DNA from: Neopestalotiopsis rosae
Taxonomy: Eukaryota > Ascomycota > Sordariomycetes > Amphisphaeriales > Sporocadaceae
Direction of reading: 5' to 3'
DNA length: 64,000 nucleotides
Assembly: GCA_023078685.1 (NCBI GenBank)
Contig: JALGAS010000007.1
Location: 620,001 to 684,000, forward strand
Shown one piece after another: positions 1-10,973 of this stretch (within the stretch, counting starts at the first letter, position 1; each line of letters opens with the position of its first letter). The notes under the pieces are model-generated. The model saw nothing but the letters and a program-made list of their open reading frames with translations. It was not told the DNA's origin and searched no databases. The position numbers were made by a program, and so were the translations under genes.

Positions 1-382
1 ATGAAGACGACTCAGGACCATCAGTACGGCTATCCCGAGGGCGGACGACTGAGCTGGCATACAAAATGAGGAAAAGTCATCCGGTAGTCATCTACAAAAG
101 TATGCATATGGAAATTTAAGGTTTGGACTAGATCCGTTACGTCTTACCAATCCTGGCCGCTGAAGAGTGGTACACGGTATAAGCGAGCCCTGTTCGAGGG
201 GTCTTTGGGGGGCCCGCAGTATTCCGCCAGGGCATGAAGCAGCTGACATTGTAGCTCTGTAGATAAGCTATACGGGTTGAATTGCGAATATGCAGGCATT
301 TTCGGCACGGAGGTATCCAATGAGCAGAGATACAAGTGAACGAGAACGCTTTACACCCTGGCACAAGAAATGCCTCAACAGC
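1..382. other. Window edge, no gene seen
   Basis: Only short overlapping frames occur here and none resembles a protein family. This is the 3' flank of the patO-like gene, and the cluster may continue beyond the window edge. Confidence 0.6.
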
Positions 383-2566
383 TCAAGGTCGTGGCATTGT
401 AGCCTCTACTGCCTCTGTGTTACACGCGGAAACAGGATCTCGCTTCCTGCATAGTCTGCCCATGTCATCAACCCAGTACGCATCGCTGCCCACGGCTGTA
501 TGGGCGTGGAATACATGGTCCGGATCGTACTTGTCCTTGACTTGCAGCAGATGGTCGTAATTTTCGCCGTAGAATGCCGTCTGCCATTCTGGTTGATTTG
601 GATCCGCCTAGACGAGGAGCATCCCCAGGTCAGCATCAAGCCTCGGCCACCATATATCTCGCTCGACAAGACGCGGAGATCAAGTGAACGCGCGGACGAG
701 AGAACCTACCTCATTCAAATAGGCCCCCGCGTTAGGGGCTAATCTTGCTAGGGCTGGCACGCATCTCTCGGTCATGATCCTAGCTAGCTGATGCATGGCA
801 GACGGCCCGGCTCTTCCCGTCCAGGGCCTGGTTTAGTTGCAATGTTAGCGGCCTTCCTGACGAAATGCCTTCCATACTACGTAGTCAAAAGTAGTGTACG
901 TACGTGGACAAGATGACACTCAAGGCTGCTTCGCGCCACGCCGGCAATACCGAATTGCTGACCTCCTTGCCTGCCGCCAAGGACACGTTGAGCGCTAATC
1001 CCACAAACACGCACCCTGCGTCTGTTATTTCCTGAATCGCTGCTGCCAACGCGTCGGCCTCGTTGTTGAGCACCGCCCGAGGCACCATCCACCCGCCGTA
1101 CTGCGCATTCTGCACCAATTGGGTGGGATTTGGTTTGATCATGGTCTCCCAGTACTCCAGCCAGTTGGCGTGTTCCGAAATGTTCAAGCTGTACGCGAGG
1201 TCTCGACTCTCCAGCAGTTGCAGCAGGGGCGCCAGCAGTTCCTCGGCATCTCCCTGAGATCCGCTTGGTAGGGTTAGGGGCGTCAACAAGAAGCTGTCGT
1301 TCGTCACTTGAGCGATACCCATCCCCCCGGCCACAGTGATGTCCGGCACGAGCCCATGATATGTACGAATGACCTCGTGAAAGTCGCCGGGCCGCCGCGG
1401 ATCCAAGTCGAAGGACAGCTGCGCCCCAGTCACGGGCATGTCTGGCAACAGCTTCACGACGACCGACGAAACAATGCCGTATGTGCCACCTCCGCCTCCG
1501 GAGAGCGCCCAGTACATATCGGGATTTTGTGATGGCGAAGCCGTGTGCACACTGCCTCTCCCGTCAACCACCTCCCACTCAAGCACTTGGTCAACAGCCA
1601 TGCCGTATATGGAACTCAGTGCCGAATGGCCACCCCCTGCGGATTTGGTCAGACATTCAGCGCCAAGACGAAGGGTAGGCGATGTAAATATATAGAAGGC
1701 CGGTCAAACAAACCTTGTAGGTAACCCCCCACAACGCCGACTGTCCCACAATCACCCCCCACAACAACAGCATTCCGTGCGCGTGCGGCAACATACGCCT
1801 CTTCCACTTGGACACCAGCCCCAAGTCGAAGCGCCGGGCCAGTGTATGCCAAACTACTATAATTCACGTCATCGATGTCTTTCATATGGTGTGTCCACAC
1901 AGACAACGCCCATTTCCCAGTAGACTTGCCCATATAGCTTGATCCAGTTAGCCCAATGGCAGCATTTGGGGGATTATAGGCAACAGGGGGGGAACCAACT
2001 CATGACCAGTATTGCGAATCACCAATCGAATGTTCCTCTCACGAGCAAAAGAGATGGCCTTCGCAAAATCTGCCGCTTCAGTGGCATTGACCGAGTACGT
2101 CACCGTATCCCCAGACTCACATGGCAGTTCCCTTACAGTAGATGGGTCGCAACTGAAGTTGGCCACTGCCGCTGCCATGACCGATACGGAAGATTCGTCA
2201 CTATCCAACTATGCGTCAGCTTCTCTTTCATATATCTTGATGAAGTGCTATAGTTGTGGGCACGAACTGTAGCCAGGGTAAATTCCAGTTATCGCGGATA
2301 TAGTCGCACGCAGCCCTGTCATAGGTAGGATTATGGCAAACGGCTGCTAATTGGCCCTCAGCAATGAGTTTGCCTCCGACGGTTGCATTGAACTCCGCCC
2401 AGGCCTGTGCGCTTGGCCAGCAGTCGTCACCGGGTATACACTTGCAGGAATCTGAATCAAGTGCCGCTTGTGCGATGCACCGCTGGGAGAAGACAGCAAC
2501 AATCAAGAGAACCAAACAGTCAAACGGAGTGAAACGAGCCATCTTCAAGATAGTTTGTGAATACAT
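383..2566 (-). CDS. patO: Secreted BBE-type FAD oxidase, PatO-like (isoamyl alcohol oxidase family)
   Basis: Six exons: 2264-2566, 2000-2208, 1714-1937, 904-1636, 710-827 and 383-607. All junctions are GT..AG and keep frame, giving 603 residues. The N-terminus is a hydrophobic secretion signal; a second ATG at 2542 would also leave one. The flavin domain follows, with RNTGHD at about residues 166-171 (the His expected to bind FAD covalently) and GGDCGTVG with GGGHS at about 229-251 (the Cys expected to make the second flavin bond). The C-terminus is a BBE domain ending in the YGENYDHLL and KDKYDP region. In the patulin pathway PatO acts around the gentisyl alcohol to isoepoxydon steps. It is transcribed away from the patA-like gene. 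Family call is very firm; the exact step is inferred from the cluster. Confidence 0.92.
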
Positions 2567-2940
2567 TCCATGAGATAATTGGAAGACTACCCTTTACACT
2601 GGAAAACATAGCACATTAAATAGTCGACTTCTTCTCATCAGACGTGCTTCGCCGCACGACTGCTTCTCACTAATTCGTGCCGGAGACAAGCGTCTTGCAC
2701 ATATTCTTGACCCGGTCTGACTGGCATCTCGATCGGGTCTATGCGGCGACATGCAAGCCATCTCTGCTGACATTACTACCTATCTTTGCAATCTGGTCAG
2801 CCCCAGTTGGCATGCCCTATGGTAACACTATTTCAAACCTTATTCAACGCGCAAGAGTCGACATTGAGGTCATCGACTCAAAACACTACAGATTCGACGT
2901 TGCAGCTGCATTACTCCGAGAACAGGCCTGATTGAGCCAA

Positions 2941-2985
2941 TCTCGGAGCCGAGAGTCGACTTGGCTTTCCGGAGTAACACTCCGG
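2941..2985. promoter_or_regulatory. Pair of palindromes upstream of patO-like gene
   Basis: TCTCGGAGCCGAGA (2941-2954) and CCGGAGTAACACTCCGG (2969-2985) are perfect inverted repeats with 2- and 3-nt spacers. The CGG/CCG triplets at the arms are the half-site type bound by zinc-cluster (Zn2Cys6) regulators. About 400 bp upstream of the patO-like start. Regulatory role is inferred. Confidence 0.5.
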
Positions 2986-3711
2986 TCGTTCCTATTTCCC
3001 GCCGGTGGTGCCTTTCATGCTGCTTTGGTATGCAAAGCGCCTGCCCTACACGTGTTCGTCAGACGATGTAGGACATGGAGATCATGATAATTCTGCTTGA
3101 ACACTATAGGCTCAGGGCAATCCAGGGGTTCTTTGACCGAAACTTGGCGCATCATTGAGACCATCACGGTTCCGGAGAGCCGACGGCAGACGAGTTCCGC
3201 CATGGCAAAGTAGGTATGCATGCCAAGCTCCTGAGAGAGCATGGGAGCATTGGACTCTCAAGAGCCTGGACAACAACTGATGAAGAATGCACAGACTTGG
3301 TCATCTTACCTGATTAATGCCATGGCCGGCTTCGTCGGCTTCGTCGGCTTCAAGTCCTCTTCATTATCTTTATTCTACTATACGAGAGCTGCGATCATGA
3401 TGGTGGCTGGCCAGGTCGATTGGGCAAAGAAAAAGAAGGCAGATGTGGCCTTACACATACGAAAGTAATCTGTCCTTTGAGCTTACAACAATAACAAGCC
3501 TAGAAGTTATAGCATTAATATAACAAATAGCAGAATTATATTCCCAGATTCTCTGTCAGCTGTGTGTTGTTAAAACCAGCCCCAGTCCCCGTATCCATGG
3601 TGAAAGGATGACTAATGTACTTGCCGGCCCATCCTTGATGGCGTGGATCATATACCGACAAAGTGTCATACACTTTCGTTGCTAATGATTAAGGCTCCCA
3701 GAGATACTAAA

Positions 3712-4232
3712 AGGCATTGACAATGCTATCACGAAGAGAGATATGCACGTGACACAGCACGCCTCTGCTGCCCGTATCATTGAAACAATAAGATCTTCGC
3801 GCCGGATATCCTCCTCGGGTGGCAATCTGTTCACTGATATCTAGGAATTTCTTAGCATTAGTCTCAACAATCTACTCAATCGTGAACCTTTGCGTGGCCA
3901 TGGAGAATCGTATCCCTGCTACCTCAGGTCTCTCAACAACCATGACATGCACGAGGGCCAGATCGTTCACATCTGCACAGACGTGATTTTCAAACTAATG
4001 GGCAACGTTCTTTAGCCGCGATGCTGATCACTCAGAAGATGCGCGCCCATTCCAGGTGTTGATTTGCGCCAAGGAATTCTGAGTGACGGAATGATCCCAA
4101 CGATATGTACGATCGGTGGCAATGACACCACTTTCACCTGTGGGCAGCACCTTGGCCATGACTATAACTGGAGTTGTATATGAAGTTCGAAGCCGTGGCA
4201 ACCGCATGATATACGTGGCAACTCCATATTAA
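3712..4232 (-). pseudogene. Decayed extended-SDR reductase (aldehyde reductase II type)
   Basis: Three frames on the minus strand give successive pieces of an NAD(P)-dependent epimerase-like reductase. The first has HAVATASNF (the family's HxAxxxxF region) near 4150-4215. The second resembles the TWNDE region near 4080-4150. The third has DLALVHVMVVERPEVAG near 3913-3985, followed by a KKFLDI helix. The last matches the V-DV-D-A-HV-A segment of the intact reductase at 8824-9972. Stops and frame changes separate the pieces and no glycine-rich N-terminus was found. It is therefore read as a broken relative, not a working gene. It could also be an independent decayed gene of the same broad family. 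Confidence 0.5.
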
Positions 4233-4565
4233 AGCCATTCTTGGAGCGGGCCTATTTCTGATGGAGTCAACGGAGGTTTTCTCCAAGAGGTATACGCAGG
4301 ACTGGTAGAATGTTCTTCATTAAGCAAGTCAGCGTTCCGAAAAAGGTAATCGGGATACGATGTTCAACCAAAGTGAGAACGAAGAAGATCGAGGGAAGTC
4401 AAGCGATGGAAGAACTTGTGGAAGTCCCCCAGCCGATATTTAAGATCGAACAACGTATATACACGCAGCGGATACTCCGGAAGCAACAATCGACCGTTTG
4501 AAATGAGTCACATAGAACACGTCTATTAGTCTACCAGCCTCTGCTTTTTGCTTCCATTCACTACA

Positions 4566-5593
4566 ATGGACGCCGATACTCACAAGATTGGACATGCCTC
4601 TGACCTTGAAAAGGGCTCCGCTTCAAGATCACAAGCTGACAGACCGTGTGCAATTTTACACGAGGAAAAGGATTATGGCGCAGCAGTCCCATGGCCGCAA
4701 AGGCTCGGGAATGCGACAGCAGTGTGAGCTTTTGCTGAATAACAACACTACCATTCTCCTACTACAAGACAGAAGCTCACGCTGGACTTTTCTTTTCATG
4801 TCTTTTAGCGCCCTAGCTGGCTTTCTACTCTCGCTGAGCCCCCTCAGCTGCATGCTCATGGGCTGGCGAGGCTCGTCCAGCAACGGAGCCACCGCCACGG
4901 GCATGTACATGTTTGGCGGCGGCGGCCTCCTGTGGTTCGGGGGCCTGGGCGAGTGGCTGGTCGGCAACACCTTTGCCTCTGTCGTCTTCTTCGCCTTTGG
5001 CGCCTTTTGGCTCAACTTTGGCGCGGCGTTGATCCCCTCCTTCAACGCCTACGGCAGCTACTCGCCCAGCGCCGAGGACCCGGAGCTGGGCTTGTTGACC
5101 GTGGCTTACAATTCTGGTTGGGGTAGGTTTCACACTTCCTTCTTGGATGCGAACACAATTGCACACACGAGTTTTACAGCTAAGCCAGCTAACAATCAGG
5201 CTTCATGACCTTGTCCATGGCTTTCTTGAATACTATATTTCTCATCGCGGCCACGAGGACCAACATCACTTTCGTTCTCATGTTTGCATGTGTCATATCA
5301 GCATTGAGCTGCTTGACTGGCGCATTTTGGCAGACCTCCAACAATAACTCGGATCTGGCCGAGATACTCATGGTCGCGGGAGGAGGTTGCTTCTTTGGGG
5401 CCTGCGCTTGCGGCTGGTGGTGTTTGGCTTCAATCATTTTGGTCGCGGTGGATTTTCCGTATCAGTTGCCCCGTAAGTGCCCTTTGAATTTAACCTATGG
5501 TGTATTCTTTAGTAACTATCAGCAGTTGGCGATCTTTCGCGTCATGTAAAGGGGAAGAGTCAGAGGAAACAAGCTCGCGGAAAATGCAATTAA
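4566..5593 (+). CDS. patA: GPR1/FUN34/YaaH family transporter, PatA-like
   Basis: Four exons: 4566-4723, 4809-5122, 5200-5472 and 5526-5593, giving 270 residues with all introns GT..AG. The ATG at 4566 is chosen because it gives the usual acidic/polar N-terminus followed by the LGNATAV lead-in; the longer open frame from 4588 is a shadow that runs through intron 1. About six membrane segments follow, with MGWRG, the GEW..GNTF block and NAYG..YS motifs typical of acetate/ammonium transporter-like proteins. PatA is named as a putative acetate transporter in patulin clusters; its need in the pathway is not settled. An ACTCCGG lies about 90 bp upstream. Confidence 0.9.
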
Positions 5594-6527
5594 TAGTCTG
5601 ATTAGGTACAAAAAGTCTGTAGCAGTACCTGGCAGTCTAGCTCTATGAAAAGGCAGCTCACGATCATTTCTATACAAGAATGTTAGGAAGGTAGCTCGAT
5701 GCACTTTTCCATAAATCCAAGCAACAATTGTGCATGCAGGAATTGCTGAATCTTGTAAAGAGACATATGCTGTGCATGATTAGACGCGGACAGTTGACGC
5801 AAAGAGTGATTGATTGGGTTACTACTTCGTAGATATATCAATTGAATCTTATACCCAAAACTTCCTCCTAGACGATTCAAATAGACACAAAGCCTCCAGT
5901 CGTCACAAAAGACTATTATAGTGTCTTAGGAGTCGAATCACGCTAGAGCCATCGATCCACGGGTATAATCTGATTTCATTCTTTATCCCTATGTAGCTAA
6001 GACACACTAGACAGTAATAAGACTTGGGCTGCAGGGACGGTACGTTGCCATGCATGCTTGTGGTGGCACTAACCGTAAGGAGAACCCGGAGTTGTTCCCG
6101 GAGTCATATTTTCGGACTTAAACAGTGTACACGGTACTCCTCGGCGATACTATTGAGTTTGTAGCGTCTCAGAGAAACTGTGACCGCACAATTCGTGTTG
6201 ATCCCTTTCAGTTGGGTCGAAAGTAATTTTATTGCTCGAAATGCTCGCGGCTCAAGTTCAAAGAAAACCTATCGCCGATGTTGAAAGAGCTTGGCCCGTC
6301 AACGCTGTTTGTCTATAAGAAAAGAGCATCATGGATGAAAAAGGCTAAATCTCTAGGATGCTCTGATCATCGTCAAGTTTGAGTAGGACTAAACGGAGAG
6401 AGTTGAGGACGTTACCTACTGGCGCTACACAATCTTGATCAGCGTTTTTGGCATCAAGTTGATCAATCAGTCTGTCCTTTCAATTGATATCGAAAACAGG
6501 GGACATTCCAGAGCAAAATCCTTCACC
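5594..6527. other. Intergenic, promoter of MFS pump
   Basis: About 0.9 kb between two co-directional genes. It contains two direct CGGAGT half-sites at 6087-6092 and 6099-6104. No gene-like frame is convincing. Confidence 0.6.
6087..6104 (+). promoter_or_regulatory. Direct CGGAGT pair upstream of patC-like gene
   Basis: Two CCCGGAGT copies start 12 bp apart, about 430 bp upstream of the MFS start. The same hexamer is paired in other cluster promoters. Candidate pathway-regulator site, inferred. Confidence 0.4.
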
Positions 6528-8335
6528 ATGTCTGGCCAGGACAGCGAATCGAGTTCACCACCAGCGCAGTCTCCCCCGATGGAGACGGAAAAACACCAGC
6601 GATCTGTCACTGGCCTCCGATGGTTCCTTATCTGTTTAGCCATCTACTCTTGCAACCTGCTGTACGGCCTTGATAATACTATTGTGGCTGACATACAAGC
6701 TCCAATCATTGCTTCTCTGGGCAACATAAATAAGCTTGGTTGGCTTGGTATTGGTTTCCCGCTTGGTGCAATCGCAATTATCCTGCCAGTGTGAGTCGGC
6801 GCCCATCCTCGAAAGATTGATTCTTGACAACCCAACTAATACGGCATTGATGATAGTGGCAAAGCCTACGCAATCTTTGATGTGAAATGGCTCTACTTTT
6901 GGTCGCTGGTCATGTTCGCTGCTGGCAGCGCTCTGTGCGGTGCCGCCCCCGAGATGGACGCCTTGATTGTTGGTCGCGTATGGGCTGGGGCAGGCGGAGC
7001 TGGAATGTATCTAGGGTATGCATGGCCCTACTTTCACTCTTTCTGTCGCGTCTAACCATATGCCACAGGAATATCAACATGCTTCAGCTCTTAACGACAC
7101 CATCCGAGCGAGGTATTTACATGGCAGGAGCCATACTCGTTTACGGTACTGGAGTCATTCTCGGACCGGTGGTGGGAGGCTCCTTGGCGGATAGTTCACC
7201 CTCGGGTTGGCGATGGGTATGTAGCATTGATGACCAAGACCTAAACATACACATTTAAATGATTGCTGACAATGTTTCACGACAGGCCTTCTATCTGAAT
7301 CTGTTCATCTTCGCCGCTATGGCTCCGATCTACATTTTCCTGCTTCCCTCGATGCAACCCCAGCAGGGTATGGTTCTGTCAAAAAAGCTGCAGTCGATGG
7401 ACTGGCTCGGAACAGTCTTGAGCTTTGCTGTCTACACGATATTTGCCATGATCTTCACTTTTGGTGGCTCGATTTGGGACTGGTCAGACGGCCGAATGAT
7501 TACGCTATATGTCGTCTTCGTCGTGGTCGCTGTGGCATTCGCAATAACACAACATTTTGCGGTGCTGACTACAAAGGAAAACCGAATCTTCCCTGGACAA
7601 TTCTTGCGCGAGCGGACAATGATGCTCATGTTGATGTGCTGCACGGCGTTGAGCGGCGCATTATACGTCATCATCTATTATCTTTCACTGTTCTACTCGC
7701 TCGTCCGAAACGAAAATGGCGTTCGAACGGCGGTTCATTTGCTCCCGTTTGTCATTTTCTACGTATTCGGCGTCATGCTAAACGGCATCTTGATGGTGCG
7801 CTGGGGCTACTACATGCCTTGGTTCTTGGTCAGTGGTATCCTCACGACAATCGGTGGTGCGCTTCTCTATACTAGCACGATCGACACCGCCAACGCCAAT
7901 CTGTATGGTTATTCTATCCTCGTCGGGCTGGGCCAGACGCCGTTCCAGGCCGCCTATTCTGTTGTTCCAAGCAAGGTTCAGCCCCACGAAATCACTGAAG
8001 CGATTCAATTTATCAATATTGGACAACAGGGCAGTATTCTCGTCGCGCTGGCTATTTGCAACACCATCTTTCAGAATGTCACGTTTCAGAGGCTTTTAGC
8101 AATTCTCGTTCCGGCAGGCTATTCAGAGGAAGACGTGACAGCGGCCATCTCCGGCGCCAGAAGTGCCGTATTGCAGTCCGCGCCTGCCGACCTCAAGCAG
8201 AGCGCGCTCGAGATTATCGTGGGGGCCATCGACGATACATATATTCTCATCATCATCTCCGGAGCTATCCTGATCATCTGCTCGGCACTCATGAAACGGG
8301 AGAGAATCTCCATGCAGCTCCAAGCTGGAGGTTAG
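6528..8335 (+). CDS. patC: MFS efflux transporter (14-TM DHA2 type), PatC-like
   Basis: Four exons: 6528-6790, 6857-7015, 7069-7216 and 7286-8335, giving 539 residues. The start at 6528 (MSGQDSESSSPP) is preferred over the in-frame upstream ATG at 6435, because a polar Ser/Pro-rich cytosolic N-terminus is usual. The first membrane segment is followed by LDNTIVADIQAPI, the DHA2 signature. A later segment has VYGTGVILGPVVGG, matching the antiporter motif C (GxxxGPxxGG). PatC is the MFS member of patulin clusters and probably exports the product or an intermediate from the cell or into vesicles. Substrate is inferred only from position. Confidence 0.9.
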
Positions 8336-8823
8336 CAGCCGCGCACATTGGCCGTGGCTGACGATGAAGAGAAGGAGGCAAGTTGCTGTCGGGCGCATTT
8401 GGATGGCTGTGATGTACTGTGGCATTGAAATTTCTGAACAATGTTAGCACCCATGTACCGGTGGATGGGTAATTTCGGTCACACAGCTTCGAACATTAGA
8501 ATTATATCTGTAACAGAGGGATAAAATAGGTAATAGATCAAAAACATTTCTTCATGAAATCTGAGGCTTCGGCAGAAATGCGTGAGAAAAGAAATCCATC
8601 AAGTTGCACGCTGCATTCAGTCTTGCTTAGGTAGTTAGGCATATGAGGCGTTGAATATGCCTCATGCGTGCTTGAATAGTGTCAACTGCGGTTTTGAGTT
8701 CCAGCACAGACTGCACGTTTGAACTTTTCTTCATTGCGACATCGGAAGCTCATGCTTCTGCGTTTCAATCAATTCTAGCTAGGTTCATTAAATGGCTCAA
8801 GTGACTATCAAAGTTATAGGATA
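8336..8823. other. Convergent 3' flanks
   Basis: The MFS gene and the reductase gene end towards each other here. No gene seen. Confidence 0.6.
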
Positions 8824-9972
8824 CTACGCGATGTCTTCTGTGTTTCTGCGAATACTCTCTTCCAAACTCGTCCAGCCTTCCTTGCCCATATCCCTCAGCA
8901 ATTCCTGCGCACGCTTCCGCGGCACAATGTCGCTCATATCCTTCTCGGCCTGGAAGTCGGGTGGGAAAGTCCGTCCCGGGTAGAGTTTTCGCAGAATGGC
9001 TAGAATGGAATCACCATTCACGGGCTCGGCAAAGGCAAAAACGCGCTCCGACTTGACGTCCGGGTGAATGGCAGCGGCCACGTGAAGTAGTGCAGTGTCT
9101 TGCACGTCAACAAAGTATTCTGGCAAGGTGTTAGCCGAGTTTTCCCCTCGATGGCAAGCTATCCCACTATAGCACTTACGCGCCGGAAGACCAGCTAAAT
9201 ACGAGGCGTTGCCCTTGAAGAGTTCGGCGACCATACCCGAGGTAGACGGGTGGCCCTGGGTAGCCAGATCCAGACTGGCGCCAAAATTGATGTTAGGGAG
9301 CACCGCGTTGAAGATGAACCCGGGGTTCTTCTCCTGCACGAACTTCCAAGCCTCCTTTTCCGAGAGCGTCTTGCTCGCGGCGTAGACGGGGTAGGCACGC
9401 TCGGGCTCATAGGGCGGGTCGCGGTAGGCAAAAGTCACGACCTCGTCGTTCCAAGTCTCGGCGGTCACGGTCACGGGGTTGTTGGGCTTGGGAATGAGCG
9501 CCGACGCCGACGACGACGTCAGTACGAAGCGCTGCACGCTCGGCTCCTTGGCCGCCGCCGCCAGCGCATTGATGGTCCCGGCAATGGTGCCCGGCACGAC
9601 CTCGTGCGGGTTGGGGTTCATGGAGTAGTTTGTCGCCGTGTGCACAACAGCGGAAACGCCTTTTGGCAAAAAAATGTAAGCGACGATGTCACTTGCTGAG
9701 GTGTATGGCAACTTACCCTTGACTGCTTCATCATATGCCCCTTCCGACTCCATATTTTGTACAACTGCAAATTCAAATTTTCCAAAGCCATATTTTCTCT
9801 CGAATAAACTGCGTACCCAATCATTCTTTTTCGGATCGCGGGTTGTTCCACGGACCTTGTAGCCAAGCCTGAGGAACTGGTCGGCGATATTTGAGGCAAT
9901 AAAGCCATTGACGCCAGTGACGAGGATTGTCGAGCCTTTTGCAATGGCTGGCTGCACAATGTTCGTCGCCAT
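8824..9972 (-). CDS. Extended-SDR NAD(P)H reductase (aldehyde reductase II/methylglyoxal reductase-like)
   Basis: Three exons: 9717-9972, 9180-9659 and 8824-9119, giving 343 residues. Nucleotide-binding motif TGVNGFI at residues 19-25, the VVHTATNY segment, and catalytic Tyr178/Lys182 in YAASK are all present; the Ser partner is probably in LTSSSASA. Introns of 57 and 60 nt are multiples of three and lack stops, so an unspliced frame stays open. I know no equivalent in the described patulin clusters, which use a zinc alcohol dehydrogenase (PatD) for neopatulin reduction. Its place between the pump and the PKS suggests a pathway role, perhaps replacing PatD or altering a carbonyl. Family is sure; role is speculative. 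Confidence 0.88.
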   Translation of the reverse strand: MATNIVQPAIAKGSTILVTGVNGFIASNIADQFLRLGYKVRGTTRDPKKNDWVRSLFERKYGFGKFEFAVVQNMESEGAYDEAVKGKLPYTSASDIVAYIFLPKGVSAVVHTATNYSMNPNPHEVVPGTIAGTINALAAAAKEPSVQRFVLTSSSASALIPKPNNPVTVTAETWNDEVVTFAYRDPPYEPERAYPVYAASKTLSEKEAWKFVQEKNPGFIFNAVLPNINFGASLDLATQGHPSTSGMVAELFKGNASYLAGLPARKCYSGIACHRGENSANTLPEYFVDVQDTALLHVAAAIHPDVKSERVFAFAEPVNGDSILAILRKLYPGRTFPPDFQAEKDMSDIVPRKRAQELLRDMGKEGWTSLEESIRRNTEDIA

Positions 9973-10973
9973 GGCTGGAATTAGCTGGATACGTGATCGC
10001 ACGTGTTCAGAATTGTGGTTTGATAATGAAAGCGCTGGTGGGCACAATTTGAGTTGTAACTGTTCTTGTCTTATATGCGCGCAACTCTATACTCATTTGG
10101 TATCCCAAAGTGGGCGAGAATGGTTGACTATAAATGGCGACATTGGACTTTTTAAGTCTTAGATCTGAATGTTTCCAAACTAGGATTCCGAGAACTCCAT
10201 TTGGTATAGTGGCCTGTACATAGTCCATTTCTAGATACTCCATTGAGCAAAAGAAGTACCAACCCTTGTATTAGTAACGAGACGCCTGGCAAAACATTCC
10301 CACGTCTTGGGAACTGTCTATGTTGAGAGTTGTCAACATGTAGCTTTTGCTGGCAGTATAGCAGTTAGTTCGGTGATGTTTTAGGCGATGTGAGGCCCAA
10401 GAGCCAGAATTTAGATGGAGAAAGCGTTTGTAGCCGAATTGAGATAGCCCATACATTTTGTGACATTAACAAGCCTAGAGTGAGGATCACTATGCTCATA
10501 GAATTACTCCTGTGTATCAGGCATAACATGTTCATACTCTTTTCCAACACGAGAAGAGCTCGCGAACCTTGGCACAGTTACATATCTGGATAGCCAGCTG
10601 GATCCTAGTTTTTCAAAGAATGTTCACTTTAAGTCAATCAAATGCTATGACTCAATCTTGAAGGTCCTTCATTGACTCTTGCATATTGTATTGAGCTACA
10701 TCGACGACTCATGCGATACTGATTTATATGAGTATTTGGCCTTGGAGGGAAGAAATGAAAAGGAAGAGGAAGACCGACGATAAGTTCTAGTATTTAGCTG
10801 CAATAAGATCTAACTAGTAAGAGAATGATTGTGTAATGGGAAAGAAAAATACTAGATTGAAATGCATGAGACGACTGAACAAATGAAATGTTCCTACCAA
10901 ACAAATAAGAAAAAAGAGCAATCTAACTATTCGCGCCCATTGATTGATTGATGACACCCATGTTCTGCTATGC
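9973..10973. other. Intergenic between reductase promoter and patK 3' end
   Basis: About 1 kb holding the reductase's upstream region and the PKS 3' flank. The PKS-proximal part (about 10740-10930) is A-rich, as expected for a terminator/polyadenylation region. Short frames only. Confidence 0.55.

Larger units (their letters stand above)
2567..4565. other. Promoter region of patO-like and patA-like genes
   Basis: About 2 kb between divergent genes. It holds an inverted repeat CCGGAGT-AAC-ACTCCGG at 2969-2985, a second palindrome TCTCGG-AG-CCGAGA at 2941-2954, a decayed reductase (listed separately), and an ACTCCGG at 4474-4480 just upstream of the patA-like start. Short frames at 2677-2931 and 3015-3468 have no family resemblance and start at non-ATG codons or overlap each other. 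Confidence 0.6.

Noticed and set aside
2677..2931. 84-codon plus-strand frame
   Set aside because: Begins at GTG, no family resemblance, lies in the patO promoter.
3015..3468. Possible remains of a regulator (PatL) or GMC oxidase (PatE) between patO and patA
   Set aside because: Neither a Cys6 zinc cluster nor a GMC FAD motif could be seen in any frame.
6435..6527. Upstream ATG for the MFS pump
   Set aside because: It adds 31 residues with no family likeness; the ATG at 6528 gives a typical cytosolic N-terminus.
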